From positions 1 through 11,696 of the forward strand of contig JAJRTI010000437.1 of NCBI GenBank assembly GCA_024278415.1: a stretch of DNA of 11,696 nt, written 5' to 3'. The notes under the pieces were generated by a model. The model was not told the DNA's origin and made no database searches. It saw nothing but the letters and a program-made list of their open reading frames with translations. Positions 1 through 5,489 of this stretch are shown here, piece after piece. This DNA comes from Planctomycetota bacterium. Lineage in GTDB: Bacteria; Planctomycetota; Brocadiia; JAJRTI01. The translations under genes and the position numbers were made by a program. The stretch's first letter is position 1. Each line of letters opens with the position of its first letter.

Positions 1-284
1 CGCCTCTTGCCAATGACCAACGAACAAAGGGGCCTCGCCCGCAACCCAAGGTCGCTGACCGCCATGGACCAGAGGCAAGACGTGGCGTGTGGAGCACAAG
101 TTCGCTGTTCCCTATTCCGTATTCCGTATTCCGTATTCCGTATTCCGTATTGCGTATTCGGATCGCGATCCGAGATACGGAATACGCAATACGCAATACC
201 CTGCCAAGAGTGCACGCACACCGTGCAACTTTGTGTTTTTCGTGACCGTTGCTGATGGTGAAGGCACTAATGACGAGTGACCAC
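1..284. other. Non-coding stretch downstream of sdhA
   Basis: I see no convincing gene here. Short open frames exist on both strands, but they are produced by the heptamer repeat at 113-201 and none resembles a protein family. The stretch holds the repeat/palindrome described separately. On the minus strand it is the region just past the sdhA stop codon, so it would form the 3' end of the sdhCA transcript. An sdhB gene, which often follows sdhA, does not begin here. Confidence 0.7.
113..201. repeat. TATTCCG heptamer tandem repeat folded around a 14-bp palindrome
   Basis: Five perfect copies of TATTCCG run from 113 to 147, followed by a variant copy TATTGCG (148-154). A perfect 14-bp palindrome, CGGATCGCGATCCG, follows at 159-172. 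The same heptamers then return on the opposite strand (CGGAATA, CGCAATA, CGCAATA) up to about 199. The whole block can therefore fold into one long imperfect hairpin of nearly 90 nt. It lies about 85 bp beyond the sdhA stop, so it could act as a transcript-end structure for sdhCA. There is no T-run typical of an intrinsic terminator. The 7-bp period and identical copies make copy-number variation by slippage likely. Confidence 0.85.
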
Positions 285-1976
285 TCAGTACTTCCTCTCC
301 TGCGGCTCGAACTTGCCAAGCGTGACGGGCTTGTAGTCCAGGCGCAGGCCGTCGGGCGAGTGCGTGGCGATTGTGTGCTTGAGCCACTCCTCGTCGCGGC
401 GTTCGGGGTGGTCGGTGCGGGAGTGGGAGCCGCGGCTCTCGGTGCGTGCGAGCGCGCCGGCCGCGATGGCCTCCGCGACGTCGATCGCGAGCGGCAGTTC
501 GAGCGCGGCGACGAGTTCCCAGTTGAACGCGCCGGCCGCGCGCGTTACGCGCACGCCCCTCGCGCGGCCGCGCAGCTCGCGAATCTCATCGAGGGCCCGG
601 CGCATGGCCGCGTCCTCGCGGAACACGCCCACGCCTTGGCGCAACGCTATGCCGAGTGCTTCGTTCACTTCGTGCGTCTTGGCCGCGGCCGGGCCGTGGC
701 TCAGGGAGTCGATCTCATCGAGCACTTCGCGCTCGGCCAGTTCCACGACTGGCTTGTCGCCCATGGCCAGATCGCCGACGCGCTCGCGCAGATGGCCGCC
801 GACGCGCTTGCCGAACACGACCGTCTCGAGCAGCGAGTTGCCGCCCAAGCGGTTGGCGCCGTGCACGCTCACGCACGCGCACTCGCCGGCCGCGAAGAAA
901 CCTTCGACCGCGGTCGCGCCGTGCACGTCCACGTCGATGCCGCCCATGGAATAGTGCTGCCCGGGCTGCACCGGGATCGGCTCGTCGATGGGGTCCACGT
1001 GGGCGAAGTCGATCGCGATCTCGCGGATGCCGGGCAGGCGGGCCTTGATCTTCTCTGCGCCGAGGTGGCGCAGATCGAGGTGCACGTAGCCCTCGCCGAT
1101 ACCGCGTCCTTCGTCGATCTCGGTCTGGATCGCGCGGGCCACGATGTCCCGCGGCGCGAGTTCCATGGCCTGGGCCGCGTAGCGCTCCATGAAACGCTCG
1201 CCGTCGGAGTTCTTGAGGTGGCCGCCCTCCCCGCGCGCACCCTCGGTGATGAGGATGTTGCTGCCGAAGAGCGTCGTGGGGTGGAACTGGACAAATTCCA
1301 TGTCCTTGAGCGCCGCGCTGGCGCGGTAGGCCATGCCGATGCCGGCGCCGGTGCAGATGAGCGCGTTCGTGGACTTGCCGTACACCCGGCCGTACCCGCC
1401 GGTCGCGAACACGACCGCCTTGGCGCGCAGCGGCTCGACGCGGCCGGTGAGCAGGTTCATGGCCGCGAGCCCGTGGCATCGGCCGTCGGCGACCGCGAGG
1501 CGCAGCGCGAGCCACTCGTCGTAGCGCGTCACGCCCCGGCGCGTGGCCTGCTCGAAAAGCGTGTGGAGCATGGCGTGGCCGGTGCGGTCGGCCGCGTAGC
1601 AGGTGCGGGGCACGCCTTGGCCGCCAAAGGGGCGCTGCGCGATGCGGCCGTCGTCGAGCCGGCTGAACGGGCAGCCCCAGTGCTCCAATTCGAAGACGAT
1701 CTCCGGCGCGGTGTGGCACAGGACCGCCGCCGCGTCTTGGTCCGCGAGGTAGTCGCTGCCCTTGACCGTGTCGAACGCGTGCGCGTCGGGCGTGTCCTCC
1801 TCCGCTCCGGGCATGTTGCCGAGGGACGCGTTCACGCCGCCCTGCGCGGCCACGGAGTGCGAGCGCGTGGGGTGCACGCGCGACAGCAGCGCCACGTCGG
1901 CCACGTCGGCAAGCCCAATGGCCGCACGCAGGCCTGCAAGACCTGCACCAACTATGATGACGTCATGCTCGATCAC
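285..1976 (-). CDS. sdhA: Succinate dehydrogenase flavoprotein subunit (SdhA)
   Basis: This is the catalytic FAD subunit of succinate dehydrogenase (complex II), oxidising succinate to fumarate in the TCA cycle on the cytoplasmic face of the inner membrane. Counting from the GTG at 1976 (563 aa), the sequence shows the dinucleotide-binding IVGAGLAGL (about 8-16), the SHSVAAQGG box with His40 for covalent FAD, substrate-site His232 (QFHPT), catalytic Arg276 (PRDIVAR), His341 (HYSMGG) and Arg376 in VHGANRLGGNSLLE. The C-terminus has the family signature RGSHSRTDHPERRDEEWLKH and ends ERKY. Length matches the usual 560-590 aa. The start is uncertain: GTG 1976 gives the normal N-terminus just before IEHDVIIVGAG; TTG 1985 and ATG 2033 are alternatives, but ATG 2033 sits inside a palindromic repeat. 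No good ribosome binding site is visible. It lies downstream of sdhC on the same strand, with a palindrome block between them. SDH is preferred over fumarate reductase because of the sdhC partner and the SdhA-like tail, but the direction in vivo cannot be read from sequence. Confidence 0.96.
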   Translation of the reverse strand: MIEHDVIIVGAGLAGLRAAIGLADVADVALLSRVHPTRSHSVAAQGGVNASLGNMPGAEEDTPDAHAFDTVKGSDYLADQDAAAVLCHTAPEIVFELEHWGCPFSRLDDGRIAQRPFGGQGVPRTCYAADRTGHAMLHTLFEQATRRGVTRYDEWLALRLAVADGRCHGLAAMNLLTGRVEPLRAKAVVFATGGYGRVYGKSTNALICTGAGIGMAYRASAALKDMEFVQFHPTTLFGSNILITEGARGEGGHLKNSDGERFMERYAAQAMELAPRDIVARAIQTEIDEGRGIGEGYVHLDLRHLGAEKIKARLPGIREIAIDFAHVDPIDEPIPVQPGQHYSMGGIDVDVHGATAVEGFFAAGECACVSVHGANRLGGNSLLETVVFGKRVGGHLRERVGDLAMGDKPVVELAEREVLDEIDSLSHGPAAAKTHEVNEALGIALRQGVGVFREDAAMRRALDEIRELRGRARGVRVTRAAGAFNWELVAALELPLAIDVAEAIAAGALARTESRGSHSRTDHPERRDEEWLKHTIATHSPDGLRLDYKPVTLGKFEPQERKY

Positions 1977-2002
1977 GGGGATCAACCGCTGTTGCGGGGA
2001 CG

Positions 2003-2100
2003 CGATGCGGAAGCCGCCGCAGGCGGATCGCATCGTGTCCCCAGACGACCTTGTCTGGGGACACGAAGTCGGGCGCTTCGCGCCCTTGGTTCATGTCCCC
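2003..2100. repeat. Compound palindromic (REP/BIME-like) element between sdhC and sdhA
   Basis: Three hairpins stand side by side. The first pairs CGATGCG (2003-2009) with CGCATCG (2029-2035), enclosing CCGCC-GCA-GGCGG (2014-2026). The second is a perfect 13-bp stem, CGTGTCCCCAGAC (2034-2046) with GTCTGGGGACACG (2053-2065), and a 6-nt loop. The third is GGGCGC-TTC-GCGCCC (2071-2085). An alternative outer stem pairs GGGGACACGAA (2057-2067) with TTCATGTCCCC (2090-2100) with one mismatch, so the folds compete. The element fills nearly the whole gap between the sdhC stop and the likely sdhA start. It resembles REP/BIME elements moved by REP-associated tyrosine transposases, but no transposase is in the window. 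Confidence 0.8.
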
Positions 2101-2111
2101 ATCGTCCATCG

Positions 2112-2432
2112 TCATGCCCCCGCCTTCAGCGCGAAGAACGCCCACACGTACGCGATGGATAGCACAACACCGACCGTGGTGCAGATCCAGAAGAGCAGCT
2201 TCTCCTTGCGCAGGCCGGCGTCGTAGAGCATCGCTCGCAGGCCGTACATCGCATGCATGATGAGCAGCGCGGCGATGAGGGTGATGCAGAAGCTGTTCGT
2301 GTGGAGCTTCCGCGCGGCCTCGGCCAAGTCGGCGTTCTTCTTCGACAGCATGAGCAGCGCAGTGACCATCTGCATGCCGAGCAGCAGAATGAGCACGAGG
2401 CCGGAGACGCGGTGGAATAGCCAAGCAAACAT
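2112..2432 (-). CDS. sdhC: Succinate dehydrogenase cytochrome b membrane anchor (SdhC-type)
   Basis: A small three-helix membrane protein (106 aa) that anchors SdhA/SdhB to the inner membrane, binds heme b and helps form the quinone site. Visible features are the HRVSG motif at residues 7-11, where the Arg and Ser match the quinone-site residues of SdhC, and three hydrophobic segments at about 9-29, 46-66 and 79-101. HAMYGLRAMLYD at 60-71 has His60 as the likely heme ligand and the GLR..xxD pattern shared by SdhC/SdhD. ATG 2432 was chosen because it places the short cytoplasmic N-terminus right before HRVSG, and AAGGA lies 12 bp upstream. A longer frame reaches 2510, but its extra 26 residues are Arg/Pro-rich and overlap the predicted promoter. 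Only one anchor gene is present, so the complex may use a single anchor, or the second anchor lies elsewhere. A promoter and hairpin lie just upstream. Confidence 0.86.
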   Translation of the reverse strand: MFAWLFHRVSGLVLILLLGMQMVTALLMLSKKNADLAEAARKLHTNSFCITLIAALLIMHAMYGLRAMLYDAGLRKEKLLFWICTTVGVVLSIAYVWAFFALKAGA

Positions 2433-2481
2433 GGCGAAACGCCGTCCTTGCGTAGGGGCGAGGGGTTCGAAGCGACGGCGG

Positions 2482-2510
2482 ATTCTATCAGGCTGGCCGG
2501 GGCCGTTCAA
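2482..2510 (-). promoter_or_regulatory. Candidate sigma70-type promoter of sdhC
   Basis: Reading the minus strand, TTGAAC (2510-2505) and TAGAAT (2487-2482) are separated by exactly 17 bp. The -35 matches consensus at 4 of 6 positions and the -10 at 5 of 6, with TGA just before the -10. Transcription would start near 2475, giving a leader of about 43 nt before the sdhC ATG. The promoter lies between vapC and sdhC, so sdhCA need not depend on vapBC transcription. It is predicted by eye only. Confidence 0.45.
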
Positions 2511-2525
2511 CGACGGCGCGGCCAG
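2493..2525. promoter_or_regulatory. Hairpin overlapping the sdhC promoter, downstream of vapC
   Basis: CTGGCC (2493-2498) pairs with GGCCAG (2520-2525). Inside it, GCCGT (2502-2506) pairs with ACGGC (2513-2517) around a TCAACG loop. It lies 22 bp after the vapC stop, so it may help end the vapBC transcript, although no T-run follows on the minus strand. It also spans the -35 box and much of the spacer of the candidate sdhC promoter, so it could instead be an operator. Confidence 0.4.
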
Positions 2526-2546
2526 GGCGCGTGCACCGAGCCCCCT

Positions 2547-2990
2547 CTACTTCGCGGAGACGATTTCCACCGCGCCGGCATGAGGACTGTTCTTGGGCAG
2601 GAGGGAGGCGATCCCACGATCCAAGGTTGCGAGCCGCCCTCCCTTGCTGATGGCGAGGCCCAAGAGGTAGGCGTCCGTCACTTGCCGGTGCCCCACGAGC
2701 AACTGCACTGGGATCTCCGACGCCGTGCATAAGTCAAGGTGGTCCGGCCAGAAGACATGATGCTCCAACTGGACAATCCGTTGGAGCAGCGACAGCGCCT
2801 CGACCGGCGAGGCGGCCTCCGGGATGATCCTGGGATTCGAAGATAGCCGCACAAAACCGCACTGCGTAAAAGGACACGTTGCCCACCCCTCCGAAGAGTG
2901 CCCGGCAAACCAGGCGTGTGCTAGGCTGTGATGCACATGGGATGGCCACGCCAGCGCGATCAATAGGTTGAGATCGAGCAGGTTGGCCAT
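2547..2990 (-). CDS. vapC: PIN-domain toxin, VapC family
   Basis: A 147-aa PIN-domain protein, predicted to be the toxic endoribonuclease of a type II toxin-antitoxin pair. Typical VapC toxins need Mg2+ and cut tRNA or rRNA. The start MANLLDLNLLIALAW carries the first metal-binding Asp (Asp6, with Asn8). TDAYLLGLA gives Asp106 and ATLDRG gives Asp124, the standard C-terminal PIN acids. The second PIN acid, often a Glu in the 40-50 region, is not apparent: the stretch reads CPFTQCGFVRL. This wording is common in one VapC subfamily, so I do not take it as inactivation. The ATG overlaps the stop of the upstream antitoxin gene by 1 base (TGATG), which implies translational coupling. Length is normal for the family. 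Confidence 0.9.
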   Translation of the reverse strand: MANLLDLNLLIALAWPSHVHHSLAHAWFAGHSSEGWATCPFTQCGFVRLSSNPRIIPEAASPVEALSLLQRIVQLEHHVFWPDHLDLCTASEIPVQLLVGHRQVTDAYLLGLAISKGGRLATLDRGIASLLPKNSPHAGAVEIVSAK

Positions 2991-3214
2991 CAGGGCTCAT
3001 CCTCCAGTCGCTTGACGTGCTCCAAAGTGATGGGCTCAGCATCGGGTGGCACGGTGAAGACGGGAAAGCCGTTCTGGCTTGCTGTGCGGTTCTGTGCTAC
3101 CAGGCCACGGCGAATGAGGCTGGAGATTGCCTTGCCCAGCGATTCTCCCTTGGCCTGGGCCAGGTTCCTCGCCGCGACGAGCAGGTCGTCATCTATTGTT
3201 ACCGTAGTTCTCAT
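2990..3214 (-). CDS. vapB: Ribbon-helix-helix antitoxin, VapB-like
   Basis: A 74-aa protein predicted to neutralise the adjacent VapC toxin and to repress its own operon. The N-terminus MRTTVTIDDDLLVAARNLA is the classic ribbon-helix-helix pattern: a beta strand at 2-7, helix A from about 9 to 22, then SLGKAISSLIRRGL as helix B (25-38). The C-terminal tail (about 45-74) is acidic and probably disordered until it wraps round the toxin, ending in VKRLEDEP. ATG 3214 is the only plausible start. No Shine-Dalgarno sequence precedes it, which fits the leaderless promoter predicted just upstream. Its stop overlaps the vapC start by 1 base. Confidence 0.88.
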   Translation of the reverse strand: MRTTVTIDDDLLVAARNLAQAKGESLGKAISSLIRRGLVAQNRTASQNGFPVFTVPPDAEPITLEHVKRLEDEP

Positions 3215-3220
3215 GCCACA

Positions 3221-3249
3221 ATGCTATCATCGCTACATCATGATGTCAA
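3221..3249 (-). promoter_or_regulatory. vapBC promoter, predicted leaderless
   Basis: On the minus strand a perfect TTGACA -35 box (3249-3244) is followed after exactly 17 bp by TAGCAT (3226-3221; 4 of 6 matches to TATAAT). The expected start of transcription, 7 bases beyond the -10, is base 3214, the A of the vapB ATG. The mRNA would have no 5' leader, in agreement with the missing ribosome binding site. The whole promoter fits into the 56-bp gap between the SGNH hydrolase stop and vapB. Confidence 0.65.
3235..3246. promoter_or_regulatory. 12-bp palindrome, probable VapB operator
   Basis: ACATCATGATGT is a perfect 12-bp palindrome. It covers the last three bases of the vapBC -35 box and most of the first half of the spacer, where bound repressor would block RNA polymerase. 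Ribbon-helix-helix antitoxins bind short palindromes of this kind for autorepression. That it is the VapB site is inferred from position and symmetry. Confidence 0.6.
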
Positions 3250-3270
3250 GATGCGCACAGATGGGGCGTG

Positions 3271-4545
3271 CTACCTCCGGGCAGTGGCCGCGGCCTCCCC
3301 TCGCAGCCAAGCTGCGATAACCTCCGCCGCGGGCTGCGTGTTGCCGGCAGGCCTGGCGATAGCCCCAACGTCGTGTGCGCGCGCGAGCGCGGCCATCTCC
3401 TCCTCCCGCTTGCGCAACGCTGGGCTCGGGTCGTCGATGAGCACAGAGGGCAGCACCCAAACCACGTCCCGCGCGTGGGGGTGGTAGCCGAAGCGCACGG
3501 ACCAACGCACAACGTTGAACACGCACCGCTTGTACGCCTCGAAGTCCAGTGACAGCGGCTCGCCCGGCAAGGCGATGAGCAGCAGGTGCTCCGCGTGTGC
3601 TTTGAACAGCTTGCTGCTCTGCTTCGCCACCGCGTCGATGGTCGCACCGTCGAAGGGCCGCGCGGTCACTTTCACTTGGACGCTGGGGAAGGCCATCTTC
3701 ATGGCGGCCTCGACAACTCCCGCGTCAAGCCCCGTGGCCGTGACCTTGAGCGGGCCTTGCTTGGCGGCTGACAGCGTCCGCGGAATGAGCGTCCGGCTGC
3801 CGGCGAACGCGTCGAGCGGCAGGCGCTCGCCGGCCAGCGTCTCGATGATCGTCTGCGCGAAGACGCGGTGGCCGTTGAGATTGGGGTGGATCGTTTCGCT
3901 CATGAGCATGACCCAGGCGCGGCGGTCTCGCTTCTGGATGGCCTCGAACTCCGCGCGGCAGTCGGCCACCGGCGTGTGCGTCTCCTTGCCCACGTCGCGG
4001 ATGATCTGCGTGTAATGGGCGAGCCGCTCCGGCGGCCGCCGCGGCCCGGCGGGGTATGTGTTGTTTTGCGTGCACAGCATCACCGCCGCGCCGGCGTCGC
4101 GGCAACGCTTGATGATGGCGCGAAGGTTCGCGGCGAACGCCTTAGGGTTGTATCCGCACACGTCGTTCATGCCGTACATGACCACGACCAGATGCGGCTT
4201 GCGCCGCAGCACGTCGCGCTCCATGCGCTTGAGCCCGGCGCTCGTCGTGTTGCCGCTGATGCCGGCGTTGATCACGTCGACCTTCGCGTTGGGGTAGAGC
4301 TTGCGCAGGCCCTGCTCGACCAGGTCCGGGTAGGCCAAGCGGCTGCCGGTATGGTAGTAGCGGCCGGTGATGCTGTCGCCAAAGCAGACGATGCGCGTAG
4401 CCTCGCCGGCTTTCAGGCGTTGCACGACGCGGCGTAGCGCCGCATCGCCGTCGGCTGCGCCCAACGCCGCGCCGGATGCGAAGGCCAGAGCGATGAGAGT
4501 GAGCGCGAGTTCTCGCAACGGCATGCAGGGCAAGTGTTCGTTCAT
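3271..4545 (-). CDS. Exported SGNH/GDSL-family hydrolase with extra C-terminal domain
   Basis: A 424-aa secreted esterase-like protein; the substrate is unknown (acetylated glycan or other ester are typical for the family). ATG 4545 was chosen because AAGGAG lies 11 bp upstream and a signal peptide follows: hydrophobic LALTLIALAFASGAALGA, with likely cleavage after ALGA (residue 30). A longer frame reaches 4713 but adds an unlikely Arg-rich lead. Block I is CFGDSITG with nucleophile Ser58; block II is GISGNTT with Gly98/Asn99; block III is YGMNDV with Asn127. Block V reads SETIHPNLNGH, with His220 but Glu217 where the family normally has Asp. The SGNH domain ends near residue 245. The last ~175 residues (to 424) look like a second, degenerate SGNH-type alpha/beta domain without catalytic residues. 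The gene starts 193 bp from a divergent small gene and ends 56 bp before vapB. Confidence 0.85.
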   Translation of the reverse strand: MNEHLPCMPLRELALTLIALAFASGAALGAADGDAALRRVVQRLKAGEATRIVCFGDSITGRYYHTGSRLAYPDLVEQGLRKLYPNAKVDVINAGISGNTTSAGLKRMERDVLRRKPHLVVVMYGMNDVCGYNPKAFAANLRAIIKRCRDAGAAVMLCTQNNTYPAGPRRPPERLAHYTQIIRDVGKETHTPVADCRAEFEAIQKRDRRAWVMLMSETIHPNLNGHRVFAQTIIETLAGERLPLDAFAGSRTLIPRTLSAAKQGPLKVTATGLDAGVVEAAMKMAFPSVQVKVTARPFDGATIDAVAKQSSKLFKAHAEHLLLIALPGEPLSLDFEAYKRCVFNVVRWSVRFGYHPHARDVVWVLPSVLIDDPSPALRKREEEMAALARAHDVGAIARPAGNTQPAAEVIAAWLRGEAAATARR

Positions 4546-4643
4546 CACTGGGGTTGCTCCTTCTGTTCGGACAGGGCGAACGGGTGTTGTACTGCTTCCT
4601 CTTGGCTGAGTCCAGCGTGCGCCCGGGCGGCGCATGGGGAAAC

Positions 4644-4689
4644 TCAAGGCAGATTCTCCTTGACTCCACCCACAACCAACCGTTAGAAC
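4644..4689 (+). promoter_or_regulatory. Candidate promoter with overlapping inverted repeat for the 4739 gene
   Basis: TTGACT (4660-4665; 5 of 6 to consensus) and TAGAAC (4684-4689; 4 of 6) are 18 bp apart, placing transcription start near 4697 and a leader of about 42 nt. An inverted repeat TCAAGG-N8-CCTTGA (4644-4649 and 4658-4663) overlaps the -35 box, as an operator would. It lies in the 193-bp divergent region shared with the SGNH hydrolase gene. Identified by eye. Confidence 0.4.
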
Positions 4690-4738
4690 ACGGTCCACGT
4701 CCGCCGCTCCCAATCACCTCACACAAGGCGACCGCAGA

Positions 4739-5179
4739 ATGCCAAAGCCCATCTCAATTAGCGCCCTCGAGAAAACGTTAGCCAAGACGCGTCAGCAAGC
4801 GGCCGAACTGATGGCCCGGCGGAAAGAATTGCTCCGCCAACTCGCGAAGATCGACAAGAAGATCCAGGCCTTGGCTGGCGGCGCTGGCCTGGGCGGCCGT
4901 ACGGCCCCAAGCTCAAGGCCCAAGAACGCCAAACCCCTCATGGACTGTGTGGTCGAAGCCTTGGGCCAATCGAAGGACCCCATGACCGCAGGCGAGTTGG
5001 CGGACGCGGTGACCGCAATGGGGTACGTGAGCGCATCGAAGGATCTCAGGCAGCAAATCTGGACACAGATCTACAAGGACGATCGAATTGGGAAAGCGGG
5101 CCGAGGAAAGTTTGTGTTGGCGAAGAAGGAAGGGAAGGTTCGGGCGAAGAAGGCCGGAAAAAAGAAGACGAAAAAGTGA
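4739..5179 (+). CDS. Small coiled-coil / winged-helix-like basic protein
   Basis: A 146-aa protein that I cannot assign to a named gene. Residues 9-46 form a charged heptad-like helix (LEKTLAKTRQQAAELMARRK onward), a probable coiled coil for dimerisation. After a Gly/Ser-rich linker (47-64), residues 66-129 look like a winged-helix or HARE-HTH-type domain: LMDCVVEALGQ, then MTAGELADAVTAMGY (recognition-helix region), DLRQQIWTQIYKD and a wing-like IGKAGRGKFVLAK. The tail (129-146) is almost all Lys with Ala/Gly, like the basic tails of histone-like proteins. The layout suggests a DNA-binding or nucleoid-associated protein; this is inference. ATG 4739 is preceded by AAGG about 10 bp upstream. 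It is divergent from the SGNH hydrolase gene. Confidence 0.75.
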   Translation: MPKPISISALEKTLAKTRQQAAELMARRKELLRQLAKIDKKIQALAGGAGLGGRTAPSSRPKNAKPLMDCVVEALGQSKDPMTAGELADAVTAMGYVSASKDLRQQIWTQIYKDDRIGKAGRGKFVLAKKEGKVRAKKAGKKKTKK

Positions 5180-5224
5180 CGCAAGGAGGGCTCGGCTCTG
5201 CGCCCTGCACTATGAACGTCAGAG

Positions 5225-5464
5225 ATGCTGGTATTCCTTTGCACCTTTGCCGCGGCCGTATGTGCAGAGTCTAAGACGACAAAGTCTTATCCCCCCATGC
5301 CTCCGGCGGCAACTCGTACACTGGCGATCGATCCTCGAACGAAAACCGTGGGAATATGGCGGGAACTCGGTATCAGGCCTCGAAGTGTGAGTCAAGGGCA
5401 GGGCGTCGGCCCCCAGGGATACCCTGGTATCTGCTCATATCTCTCCCTTTGCCCAAGATCGTGA
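5225..5464 (+). CDS. Doubtful short frame with signal-peptide-like start
   Basis: A 79-aa frame that begins MLVFLCTFAAAVCAES, which looks like a short signal peptide, followed by a Pro-rich stretch and ATRTLAIDPRTKTVGIW. It has no charged residue before the hydrophobic run and no good ribosome binding site. The C-terminal third (GQGVGPQGYPGICSYL) looks like translated non-coding DNA. It might be the start of a gene broken by later mutation, or chance. Confidence 0.2.
   Translation: MLVFLCTFAAAVCAESKTTKSYPPMPPAATRTLAIDPRTKTVGIWRELGIRPRSVSQGQGVGPQGYPGICSYLSLCPRS
5413..5431. promoter_or_regulatory. Overlapping palindromes upstream of the sugar isomerase gene
   Basis: CCAGGG-ATA-CCCTGG (5413-5427) overlaps GATACC-CT-GGTATC (5418-5431). 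The pair lies about 60 bp upstream of the ATG at 5490, where an operator for a sugar-responsive repressor would be expected. No promoter boxes could be matched confidently, so the role is a guess. Confidence 0.35.
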
Positions 5465-5489
5465 TGCACCAGCGGAGCCACAGACAATC

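Larger units (their letters stand above)
5180..5489. other. 310-bp intergenic stretch
   Basis: No confident gene. A short imperfect stem AGGGC...GCCCT (about 5187-5206) follows the 4739 gene, but no T-run follows it. A doubtful 79-codon frame (5225-5464) and a small palindrome (5413-5431) are listed separately. The base composition looks less GC-rich than the flanking operons. Confidence 0.6.

Noticed and set aside
113..199. Possible CRISPR array from repeated units
   Set aside because: The 7-bp units are contiguous with no spacers, so this is a tandem repeat, and no cas genes are present.
249..2162. 637-codon open frame on the plus strand opposite sdhA
   Set aside because: It is a shadow of the GC-rich sdhA/sdhC coding strand. 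The translation is Ala/Arg/Val-rich without any motif, while sdhA on the other strand has full family signatures.
4546..4713. Longer start (ATG 4713) for the SGNH hydrolase
   Set aside because: It would bury the signal peptide behind 56 Arg/Pro-rich residues, and a good AAGGAG site precedes ATG 4545.
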